From contig CM023535.1 in assembly GCA_013350335.1 (NCBI GenBank), positions 40,360,069-40,424,068 on the forward strand: a stretch of 64,000 bases of DNA. Direction: 5' to 3'. The translations under genes and the position numbers were made by a program. The notes under the pieces were generated by a model. That model worked only from the letters and a program-made list of their open reading frames with translations. It ran no database searches and was not told where the DNA came from. The stretch's first letter is position 1; the number at the start of each line of letters is the position of its first letter. Positions 12,201 to 23,100 of the stretch are shown piece after piece. This DNA is from Chimonanthus salicifolius (taxonomy: Eukaryota > Streptophyta > Magnoliopsida > Laurales > Calycanthaceae).

Positions 12201-12353
12201 ATTTAATTCTATTAAAACCATTTCCATAATCCGTTGGGTCATAATTGGGCAATGACCAAACTCTTTACCCATCTAAGGTCCATATTTAATAATTCACAAA
12301 TTAAATGGGTAATTTTCATATATATTAATAACTTGGAAATCCGGGGTGTTACA
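9275..12353 (-). mobile_element. Giant solo LTR, 3,079 bp, intact with 5-bp TSD
   Basis: The plus strand begins TGTAACGCCCCGCCC and ends CCGGGGTGTTACA, flanked by perfect GGGAT duplications. Termini are TG...CA with a short inverted repeat, and there is no primer-binding site, polypurine tract, internal LTR or protein domain. It therefore reads as a single recombined LTR of a Ty3-type element. TGTAACRCCCC ends are known from Tekay-like chromoviruses, so that assignment is inference. On the minus strand the order is AT-rich leader with GACCCAA motifs, purine-rich leader, TTCGGCCAT palindrome array, and conserved tail. Confidence 0.85.
10387..11515 (-). repeat. Palindrome array, about 8 copies
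   Basis: TTCGGCCATACACCATGGCC followed by GAAC recurs near 10387, 10582, 10859, 11017, 11117, 11404 and 11488, with a half-copy near 11208. It lies in the solo LTR at 9275-12353. Arms are conserved while spacers differ. Open frames here (11258-11804) are products of composition. Confidence 0.85.
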
Positions 12354-12358
12354 GGGAT
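12354..12358. repeat. Target-site duplication GGGAT (right)
   Basis: Matches 9270-9274. Confidence 0.9.
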
Positions 12359-12666
12359 GCTCCTCCAGTCTTTAGTAAGACTGATTAGCCCAACCGGGCT
12401 CCATCTCAACCATTCCCGCCCGAGTTTCCTGTGTTACCTCTACAACTCCCGTACCAAATGGGCTCCACCTCGAACCATTGCGGTTGTTGCCTCTACAACT
12501 CTGCATAAATGGGCTCCACTTGAGCATTACCGCCCAAGTCTTTAGCACCGTCGTTGACCACTCCCCGACTCCTCAAAAAAATTTCCTTTCCTTTTCCAAA
12601 TCAACACAGGTCACTGCATAGATCTATCTGCCACGATCGCACAATCGAAGATGGATCTCAATTCCA
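12359..12666 (+). mobile_element. Ty1/copia-like fragment, right part
   Basis: Continuation of the fragment at 8733-9269 after removal of the solo LTR. It contains three diverged units of GGGCTCCA followed by CGAACCATTGCGG-like text and CCTCTACAACTC. It ends where the next LTR starts (TGTTAGTGCC at 12667). Confidence 0.45.
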
Positions 12667-14587
12667 TGTTAGTGCCCTGGCTTTGCCGAGTCTATATGTT
12701 TCTCAATTCCATGAGTCGGGAAGAAGCACTTGCTAGAAGCTTAAAGACTCAAGATGATAAAAAATGAAGATCACACTCCACCGGATTAAAGCTCTTTGTT
12801 ACAGTTAGATGACTTTCGGTGGTACCCACACTTTAGGAGGACCATTTCTAGGCTCAGTTGAACAAATGGTAAAATCATAAAAAACCTAGAGAGGAAGCTT
12901 GATAGTGAATTGGAAGTGAACTTGGAAATATGAATTAAGTTAATTGTCAGCTCGACCAGTCATTCTCACCGACCTCTCGGTGGAGATAGGATCGACCCAT
13001 CATGGTTATAAACTGGTCGACCAGATTGACAAAGGTTCTGGATCATAGAACTGTCATTCTAGATAAGCCTCTAATCGAGAGTTTCGTATATACTGACCTC
13101 TCGGTGATGAACTTAACGACTTCTCGTGGTTAACGACTCATCGATGAAAAACTTGTGAGTTCTGGTCTTTGAACTCAAGTGGACTCTCGAGAAAACACAT
13201 ATCTCGGTAATTCAAGACCGATCGAGAGTACAAGCACCGATCCCTCTGTAAAGGGCGACAGGTCATTCTGGGAAGGACATGTTTTGAGTTATGAAACTCT
13301 GTCTGCATGGTGTTGCCCCAGATCGAGACCCTTGTATGGACCGATCTTTTGGTGTCATGACTGTCAACCCATCGGTGACACCGACCTGTCGACTGGGTAT
13401 AAATTATGCCATTTGGATTGCATTTAATGCACAACGGTCGAGTGGTTGAACGATAATATTCTTAGTTACTGACCCCTCGGTGCACCAGACCTGTCGGTAC
13501 ATGTCAGTTTCTGAAATATGTTGCTTTCTTTATAAATACCAATACTTGTGCAACCGTTTCATATCCTTTGGGAAATCCGTTGGACCCTCATATGATCAGT
13601 GAACTTAAACAAGGGCCAATAAAAGGATCACTCTTTTTTTTGTGTTTACACTTGAAAAATCTACTACAACCAATCATAGTGATCGAGGTTGTGAAAAGAG
13701 AGAGAGGAGAAATGATATACAATTAGGATAGATATTGGTAGAACCAATTTCTTAGTCACCTTAAGATTGTGATTGCTCGACGACGGCTATTAGGTGGAAC
13801 GTCGGGATTAACTCAGGCACATATTGGGTGGATCTTGAAGAAGCACGTCAACGAGATAGAGCTACAAAGGCACTTGCTTCTTAGTTTTAATTTTATTTAA
13901 AACCTTTATCTTGTGAAAGTGGATTAAGGAGGTTTGGCTACGGAATCACTATAAAAATTCCACAACGTCGTCTCTGGCGCATGTGGTAAGTGGAATTCCC
14001 AGCCAAATGAATAGGTGAAATTCATATTCTACATGTGATGGGTGAAATTCCTAGCCAAATGAATAGGTAGAATTCATATTTTACATGTGGTGGGTAAAAT
14101 TCCAAGCCAAATGAGTGAGGTGAATTCTTACTCTAAATGTGAGGGTGTAAGTCACCATTTAGTGGATTTGGAGATATGTCAAGGTTGAGCTAGTCCTAAC
14201 AGTGGATGTAGGTTAGCTAACTGAACCACTATAAATTTGGTCTTATAGTGTTTGATCATTTTGTATTTGTGTTTTAGTATTTAAGTACTTTTCTTAACAC
14301 ACATCCCTTTGGATTTAATTATCTTTATTTTTACATTGTGCACAAGCATTGATAATAAAAAAATATAAAAAGGGTTCTAAGCTTAGTGTGATCATTTAAG
14401 TAATTAAAAATAATTTATCACACTAAACAATTTATCACACTAAATAAATCTCTTGATTAATATTGTCATTCCGCTGCACTTAAACTTTAAACAATTAAGA
14501 AATTTGTGAACACCATGAAAGTGAGATTGACCTATTCACCCTCCATCTAAGGTCAATCATGTTCTAGCACCAAATGGAGAACTTTTA
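12667..14587 (+). mobile_element. Ty1-type LTR of the TGTTAGTGCC family, plus strand
   Basis: It starts TGTTAGTGCCCTGGC and ends near TGTTCTAGCACCAAATGG plus an ACTTTTA end (usually CTTTCA). It is the inverted sister of 17051-18917, so end points are supported by that alignment. Inside are many short dyads of the form ACCGACCTCTCGGT, a TTTATAAATACC box near 13530, and the GGAATCACTATAAAAATTCC block near 13943. No matching 5-bp duplication is seen (TTCCA before, ATATA after). It is a solo or partial LTR whose right edge may have been altered by the TA microsatellite. Confidence 0.7.
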
Positions 14588-14674
14588 ATATATATATATA
14601 TATATATACATATATATATACATATATATATACATATATATACATATATATATACATATATATACTCTTAGAGT
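14588..14674. repeat. (TA)n / TATACA microsatellite
   Basis: Alternating TA runs with regularly spaced C (TATATACA units), directly abutting the LTR end. Confidence 0.9.
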
Positions 14675-15580
14675 ATCTTAATTGAACTTTTATGGGACTT
14701 TTATAATGACATGTTGAGTTTAAATGGTGGATTTATGGATAAATGTTAGATAGGTTGGAAAGTAGTAGAGAATGATAAATGTGAAATGTGCTTAATTAAG
14801 TGGGAATTATTGTCATAATGTTCCACTTTTGAAGGAGAATTTTGAATTTTCAGTAGGGTTATTTGGACCTTAATAGGCCCTAAATGGACGAGACTTGTCC
14901 CGTTTGACCCAACTCCATTATGTAATTGAGATGAGTGCATGAGTGTGCGAAGAGAAAATTTTTTTTTAGTCATCTGTCCCAATGATCAGAGAGTGACAGT
15001 TTATTTTAACCCATATAAAAATCATCAGTTTAAATATCATTTAGTTTTTAAATTTTAGAACCTAATCTTTTTATTATCTAAGAAAAATAAAATTTTACCT
15101 TTATATTAAAATAAAACCTTTAAAACGAGCCCAGGATTCCCATCGAGTAAATCCAAACTTAAATTTAAAATATCACCATAAACACTAGCGTGAGATCATC
15201 CTTTCAAAAATTATTATCCTGTTCATAAAGTAATTTCTAATGACGTAAAAAAGAAAAAAATTGCAAAATTTCTCCACTTGCTTATATTGCACTCAAAGCT
15301 CTTTTCATACTTCAGCCTGCTCTCAATCGGAGCAGTAGACCAAGCACATGATGGCCCACCATTAGATACGTATGGAGCTAATCTGAGCCGTCCCCTTGCA
15401 ATAAAAACTTAAGACATGATTAACATTAAAACGACGTTTTTTATTTTTTAAACAGAGATTTAATATACCAACGAACCACATACCTTCCACAGATCCACTC
15501 CCGCAAGTGAAAGCTTCCTCCGCAACCGACGTTTTCTTGCTCAGATCTGCGCTTCTTTCTCTTTCCCCGCCACCGGATTC
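14675..15580 (+). promoter_or_regulatory. Probable promoter and 5' UTR of the TMEM87-like gene
   Basis: 906 bp without repeats recognised elsewhere, lying between an LTR and the start codon. The last 100 bp are pyrimidine-rich (CTTTCTCTTTCCCCGCC), as is common for plant 5' UTRs. An AAAACGACGTTTT dyad lies near 15428. I cannot place a transcription start or a single TATA box with confidence. Open frames on the minus strand here are not supported. Confidence 0.4.
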
Positions 15581-15828
15581 ATGGATATTTTCTCCAGCAA
15601 ATCTAAAATCACCACCACTTTTCTCTCTTCCATTTCTCTTATTTCCTTCTTCCTGTCTTCTCACCCAGTCCACGCTTCAATCCACATTTACCCTGGAGAA
15701 TCCTTCAGAGAGATCGGCAACGCCTTTTTGCTGTCTGGCGGCAGCGAAGGCATTGTTGCTTCCCATGCTCCCAATGCCGCTCACGGTAAGATCGGATCAG
15801 GAGGCGATGAAGGCCATTCCTTTATCCG
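15581..15828 (+). CDS. Exon 1: signal peptide and start of luminal domain
   Basis: ATG at 15581 opens the signal peptide. The exon ends ATCCG before the donor GTAATT, with phase 2 (CG|T completes Arg in exon 2). The joined protein reads SFIR-FENVTFWR across the 9-kb intron, as expected for the family. An overlapping 145-codon frame at 15507-15944 is a shadow. Confidence 0.9.
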
Positions 15829-17102
15829 GTAATTTCTTTATGTTATTCGATTTCTCCTCACATTTGTTTTTTTTATTAAATTTGTTTGGATATATTTGTT
15901 ATAAGTGTTGGTTTGATTTAATGAATTCGAAATCTAGAGATTGAAATGAGGAGGAATTTTCCAGTGATTGAGGGCGGCAGATCTGATCTTTAAAACTGCC
16001 AGCGCGGTTGAAGTGCAATTCTCGTTTATGATGATCTTGGGTGTTCCCCAAATCGCATTTGGTTTTGATATTGGAAGAATTGCAACCACATAATTTTTGG
16101 TATTGTTGTCCTAGGGATTTCGCCAAACATCATTGTTGGCAGAAATTGTCATTGTTGACAAAAGTCTGTAACATGGTTGGGAGATCGTCAAATGTTGGCA
16201 GTAGATGTCACGTGAACCTGGTTATCATCACTCTCCGTTAGCAAGAGCAAACTTGACTTCAAATTTCTGTCAATCTTGAGCTGCTTCCTCTTGCGTTTCT
16301 GCTTCCAAACTTGATTTAACATTCTATTGACATTGCTAGCTTCGAACCTGCCATCAGTGGTTGGAAAGTAACTTCATTCAAATGATGATAATTCGCTGTA
16401 AACTACATAGTGTTGAATTATTTCCAGGTATAGTGGCTCATTAAAAATTGCTTGCCCAGACAATTCTTCATTTGCTTCCACTGTTAGGTCAATACTATGC
16501 TTCATGTAACCCTTGTCATAGGGATCCAAAAGTCTAGTTGTGATGTCCTTGCCATTGAACTCCCTCTCTGTCACAACTTCTGAAAGTCCCTTCTCATTGT
16601 GCTAGAACACGATTTGACCCTAGAGGGGAGGTAAATATTTCAATCCCAATTCTTCCATTGGGCTAGAAGAGGCAATTTTTCCGTAGATTCTTTCAGCCTC
16701 TTTTGTTATTTCATGTCTTTTTGAATATTTTAAAGACATATTATGAAACAATACTGATGAATGCTACTAGTGTTTGATTAAAGTGCATAGTCATTTCACC
16801 ACTAGTCCAGCTCTTTGGTCTTTGGGCTGAGTGGTTATGGAAGTTTGAAAGTTTATCCAATACGTCTTCCATAGGCTTAGACCACTTTCTATTCACCTAT
16901 TTTCAAACATATTTATTGAAGAAAATATTCCATTTTTCATCACAAATGAAGGTTTGGAAATATCATGGCTTTCTCTCATAGCCATTGTTTTAGCACGGAT
17001 CAACTCGGATGGTTAGATCCTTGTAAAGAGCATGAGGCTCTGATACCAATTGAAAGTCCTTTCTCATGGTGCTAGAACATGATTTGAACCGAGAGGAAGG
17101 AA

Positions 17103-17135
<33 letters not shown>

Positions 17136-20100
17136 GAAGGTCAATCCCAGTTTCCATGATGTTTACAAATTTCTTGATTATTTTGAGTGCAGCGGAATGT
17201 CGATTTTAACTAAGAGATTTGTTTAGTGTGATAAACTGATTTGAATTAGTTTAATGGTCACACTATGTTTATAACCCTTTGCATATTGCTTGATTATCGA
17301 TGCTTGTGCACAGTATGTAAAATCAACATGCAAAGTTATGTGTGTTGAGAAGCGTACTTGAATAATAAATATAAACACACAAAGATCAAAACACCATAAG
17401 ACCAAATTTATAGTGGTTCGGTTAGTCAATCTACATCCACTGTTAGGACTCACTCAACCTTGACCTATCTCCAAATCCATTAAGTGGGGACTTACACCCT
17501 CACAAAATCCACTAAGTGGGGACTTACACCCTCACAATTAGAGTAAGAATTTCACCTCACTCAATTGGGTGAGAATTCCATCTACCACTGTGCCAGAGAC
17601 GACGCTCTAGAGTTTTTTATAGTGGTTCCGGAGCCAATCCTCCTTAATCCACTTTCGAGATAAAGGTTTTAAATAAAAATTAAAACCAAGAAGCACTTAC
17701 TTTTGACGTTCTTTCTCGCTGATGTGTACTTTTCGAAGATCCACCCAATGTGTGCCGACGCTCCTCCTTGTAGCCGTCGTACAGCAATCACAATCTCAGG
17801 GTGACAAAGAAACTGGTTTTACCAAAGATTTCCTAGTTTATTATCCTTTCTCCCCTCTCTCTCTCACAAACTCAATTCATATGATTGGTTGTATTAGATT
17901 CTCCAAGTGTAGGCATGAGAGAGAGAGTGATCCTTTTGTTGGCCCTTATTTAAACTCACTAATAATGATGAGGGTCCAATCGATTTGCCAAAGGATGTCA
18001 ACTGGTTGCACAAAGATTGGTTTTTATAGACACGACAACTAGTTTCAGCAACGGTCATGTATTGACAGGTTGGGCGCACCGAGGGGTCGGTGACTAAAAA
18101 TATTACCGTTTAACAACCCGACCGTTGGGCATCAAATGCTCTCCTAGCGGTATAATTCTTTTCCGGTCGACATGTCAAAGTCGCTGATGGGTCGACAGTC
18201 ATGGCACCGATAGGTCGGTCCATACGAGAGGCTCGGTCTTGGGCAACACTATGTTGATAGAGTTTCAAGTCCATAAACTAATCTTACCCAGACCGACCTG
18301 TCGCCCTTTACCGAGGGGTCGGTCCTGGTACTCTCGATCGGTCTTGAACTACCGTTATGTCTCTTTTCTAGAGAGTCCACTTGAGTTCTAAGTTCCAGAA
18401 CTCATAAGTCTTCATCGAAGACTCGTTAACCACGATGGGTCGTTTTTAGCCTTTCACTGAGGGGTCGGTGCATACGAGACTCTCAATCAGAGGCACACCC
18501 AGAATGATAGTTCTATGATCCAGAACCTTTGTCAATCTGGCCGACCAGTCTTTGACCACGATGGGTCGATCCTGTCTCCACCGAGGGGTAGGTGAGAACG
18601 ACTGGTCGAGCTGACAATGAAGCCAAATATATATTTCCAAGTTGGGTTCCAATTCACTGTCAAGCTTCCTCTATAGGCTTTTAATGATTTTACCATTTGT
18701 TTAATTAAGCCTAGGAATGGTCCTCTTAAGGTGTGGGTACCACCTAAAGTCATTTATGGCTAAATATCTGTTTTGTAATTGCCATAACGATAAACTTTAA
18801 TGCGGTGGAGCATGATCTTCACCTTGATCATCTTGAGTTTTCAAGCTCCTAGCAAGTGCTTATTCCCGATTCATGGAATTGATAAACTTAAGGACTCGGC
18901 AAGCCGTGGCACTAACAACTTCCATTTTTTTTTTGCAACAGTAATGAGAGAATTCAATTAATGAAGAAGGAGGTACAAGAGGGAAAGACCACGTATAGGA
19001 GAAGTATATATGGCAAACAAAAACATCTAAGAACTATGAGAAAAAAAATCGAAAACAGAAAAGATACAAAAAGGAAAACCCCATCACCCCATACACCCAA
19101 ATGAAGACAAGATTAGAGAAACGCCAATGCAGGTCTAAGTTTATGTACTCCCATTTTTGCTAGAAAATCAGCAATACTGTTCGCCGACCGAGGAGCATGA
19201 GAGAAGGTGATATCCCTCAACCTACACAACCTTCTAATTTAGAAGGACTGCTTCATCAAAGTCCACATCTTCCTCCTTCATTACTCCATTAATACAATCA
19301 AAGTCATCCCATCATTATGGGTTTTCTTGCTTAGTCCTATTTCTCCATCACCCCATTAAAAATCATCTTTATGCCATGCCAAAATCCAACATATCCTTTC
19401 CTACCTTATTATTCCAAGTCTTTATTTGTCTCCCTCTTTTCCTAGTTCCTTCTAGCCCTTAACCGCTTCAGTGCATGCCACTATCAATTTTCCAGCTTCT
19501 TAAACACATTTAGTGATGACAACTCTTACAAATGTTCTTCAAATAGATGATTTCTATGTTAATCATCAAATTCAATATGAATATCTCTACTTCATTGTAT
19601 CACTATTGTATTGTGAAAAAAATGGTTGTGCTAAGAAACAACATGGTATATTATGGAGTGACTGAGAATATGGAGTTTGATAGGGTAGAGTGGAAATTTA
19701 TAACTCAGAAAGTTGATCCTACATAGTTTAACTTCCTTATGTATTATTTTAGTGACCCTTACATTGATTGGTATTGCATCACGTCTTAAACCCAGGTTCA
19801 AGAGAATTGTAGCTAAGCTGAGATTGGGTATGGCACTCTTGCTGACTTCTGATGTTAGTGCTACTTTAAGATTTACTCTAGATAGATGTGATAAGGCTAT
19901 GACGACAATTGTAGTGGTGAAGGCAATGATGTTGTCGCAGCTGTTGGTGATGACAATGGGCAGCAACAACAAGAACAGCTACTACTTCTATATGGGTTGC
20001 CAACACCTAGAAGTTTGGGAAGAAGTTTGCACGTTAAAGGGGGATTATTATTATTAATAATATTATTTTTTGAATTTTAGCAATAAGATTAATTTTAGGT

Positions 20101-23100
20101 GATCATGTAGCTTTTCATTGTTTAGATCAGTGATAATGTTGCTATTGTTTTTGCTAGTACTGTTGTTTTTTAGATCAGTAACAAGGCGGACTACTACTGC
20201 TGTAGCTACCGTGAAGTATCTTGGGGACTTCTATATGGGGTCCCATCACTTGGAGTTTGGGAGGAAGTTGGCATGTTAAAGGGGGAAATCTATATATATA
20301 TATATTTTGAAATTTAGCAATTTAGATTACTTTTATGGTGATGAGGTTGCTTTTTATTGTTTAGATTAATGACAATGTTGCCAAAAGCATCGACAAATTT
20401 TGGCCATTTGTGCCATCTAATGCTCACGAGGCTCCATATTGTTGGCAATTTATTCGTAAAATTTCTTTGCATGTTTCATTTCAAGAGACGTACATCATTT
20501 GCTCCCTAAAATAGGACAAAGACTCAATGTATGATCATCTCCACCGTCATCATTGAATCCTTTGTCCATCTATTTGGGGCCAACTTTTTGAGTTTATGTT
20601 TTCTCAAGAGGGTTATTTGTGCAGAAGATTGTTTCAAAGAATGAAAAAACAGATCATCTATCTAGGATGAAGATGTCATCTTTCGCTTTGTAAATTTTCT
20701 TGTTTTTTCTTTCTTTTCTCCTTTTTTTTTTTCCCCTTATTGTAGAAGCATTTCTTCTTTTGTTTCCTCCTACTTTATTAATCCCTTAATTCTTTAAATT
20801 AAAAAATATTTTTTTTTTTCCGAGTTTATGACCACTGAAGTTGACTATGGGTCCAATCAATTGATGAGGTTTGCCAACACAAGAAGTATTTATTAATTTC
20901 TATTATAAAATATGGCAAAAAATGTGGTGGAGGCTTTTGAGACAAACAATTTGAAAATTAGTAGGACAAAGATGAAATATATGGATTGTAACTTTAGTAG
21001 AGGGTGAGTAGAGAGGATGAATTGATTAAATTGAAATCACTTTGTACTTCATAGTTAAAATGTTGATACTTAGGGGCAACTTCAAAACAAAATGGAGGTT
21101 CTAATTAGGATATAATTAATAGGATTGGTTAAAAGGGGCACAGTGCAGGATAACTTGTGTTGTTTTATGTGATAGAAGAGTGCCACATTGATTAAAAAGG
21201 TGCTTCTCTTTGATGGAAGTTAGACTTGCAATGCTATATTGAGTTGAATGTTGGGCAATGAAGAAAAAATAGGTTGACTGAGTAATCGTTACGGAGATGC
21301 CTTATGCATGTTAAAATGGATGTGTGCTGTAACAAGAGAGGATAAAATTACAAATCAGCACATAAAAAAAAGCTATGCATTGCTTTGATATAAGAAAACT
21401 GAATATGGGTTAAGATGGTTTGGACACATTTGCAGATGACTAGAAACAACCCCATTATGAAGAATTGAAGGATCAGAAAGGTACCAAAAGGGGTGGGTCA
21501 TTTAAGATATGAGTTAAGGTGGTAAGACATGATGTGATAGAATATGGGGTGATGGAATATGATTGGTGATAGAGTTGAGTTGAAAAATATAACTTGTAAT
21601 GTTGACCCTAGATAGAGGGGTTAGGGGCTTTGATGGTGATGATAATGAGAGCACGAAATATTATAAAGAAATCTTCTCTTTCTTTCTTTTTTCGCCAACC
21701 CAATGATCCTACAGGCACCTAATGATAGAATATCTTAGATTTGAATTTGATTTTAATTAGATTTGCTTTATCTCAATTATCTTGTTATTTTGAATTTGAT
21801 CACATTATCTTATCTTCATTTATTTGAGTTTAATTCTATAAATAAAAGATCTCTCCTTTGGAGAGTGACACCGAACAATTTTATTTTCACATGGTACAGA
21901 GCCTAAATTCAATCATGTTGAGCCAGCCATCATTCATCATGATTCTTCTCTCCCTCTGTCGGAGGAGATAATCACCGGTAGAGGGAAGACACCTCATTCA
22001 CTAATCCCTCCCATCCCACCCCTGTACTAAAAAAAATACCTCCCACCAAGCCCTTGTTGAGTTCTTGACACTGTTCAATACCCATAGCCAGATCTGGTTT
22101 CTATATCTGTTCCTCAGGCATGCATTTGACAATGTCTTCTCTTTGCTCACCTCGTTTCCCGATGCTCTCTTAGACAGATCTCTCGTCCTTCTTAGATCTA
22201 GATGATTTTCATCCCTCCAACAAATCTCATATCTGCCGTTTGCTGTTCATTCAACAAATCTTCCCAGCCAATCAGTATGTTGTCTATCCAACAAATCTTC
22301 GCAGCCAGTTAGTGCATTGCGACTTCATCCAATCTTAGCAACCAATCAGTGTGCTCTACCAATTTGTCTCATCTTTGTAGTCAGTTAGTGTACTGCATGT
22401 TCATCTCTTCTTTGGCCAGTCAGTGTGCCAGTTTTCAAAGTTCCTCTCCAAGCTTTGCATTATTCTCTACACGCTACAACTTACGGGGGCGTGATAGAAT
22501 ATCTTAGATTTGAATTAGATTTGTTTTATCTCAATTATCTTGTTATTTTGAATTTGATCACATTATCTTATCTTTATGTATTTGAATTTAATTCTATTAG
22601 TAAAAGATCTCTCCTTTGGAGAGTGACACCGAACAATTTTATTTTCACACCTAATTGAGTGGCCAATGTTTGTGTGGACGCAATTTCTTTAATTAATTTG
22701 ATTCATATATGGTTGAGTTATCCTGGGTAATTCAAAGTTGATCTGCTAGAATATCTAGTGCTGGTCTTCAAATTATATTTTTGTACTAGGCCTCATACAC
22801 AAGCTTTGAATTATGGACTATAGTTTTGTACTGATTCTAATTTGATACTACTAGAATATCTAGTGCTGCTTTTTACTAATATTTTTAGCCCTTGATTAAC
22901 ATGACAAAATCCAATAGCTCTATCTACCATGTATTATTTCAATTTGAAAATGCTTTTATGTTGTCATAGATGGCTATGCGAGTGTAAAGAGGCTACTTTG
23001 TCAGCATTGTCATTGATTTGAGAGTAGGGAGGATGAAGTGATTCAAATTGAAAGTGACTTTGCACCGCCTAATCATAATTTTGATCTTACATGCATTAAC

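Larger units (their letters stand above)
16581..18917 (-). mobile_element. Deletion-derivative LTR retrotransposon, TSD ACTTC
   Basis: Flanked by ACTTC at 16576-16580 and 18918-18922. On the minus strand the order is: complete 5' LTR 17051-18917 (1,867 bp, starts TGTTAGTGCCACGGC, ends CTTTCA); AT; primer-binding site TGGTATCAGAGCC complementary to initiator Met tRNA (plus-strand 17036-17048); about 390 bp of non-coding internal sequence; and a 3' LTR stub of about 85 bp (16581-16665). All of gag-pol and most of the 3' LTR are missing. The 5' LTR is the inverted sister of 12667-14587. Confidence 0.85.

Noticed and set aside
12667..14587. Complete element between the two inverted TGTTAGTGCC LTRs
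   Set aside because: They are in inverted, not direct, orientation. The minus copy has its own TSD, and the DNA between them is host gene.
15507..15944. 145-codon open frame overlapping exon 1
   Set aside because: Out of frame with the signal-peptide exon. It runs through the splice donor and has no motif.
19631..20057. Mirrored open frames of about 114 codons on both strands
   Set aside because: No motif, and the segment is part of a tandem duplication that is not open in its second copy.
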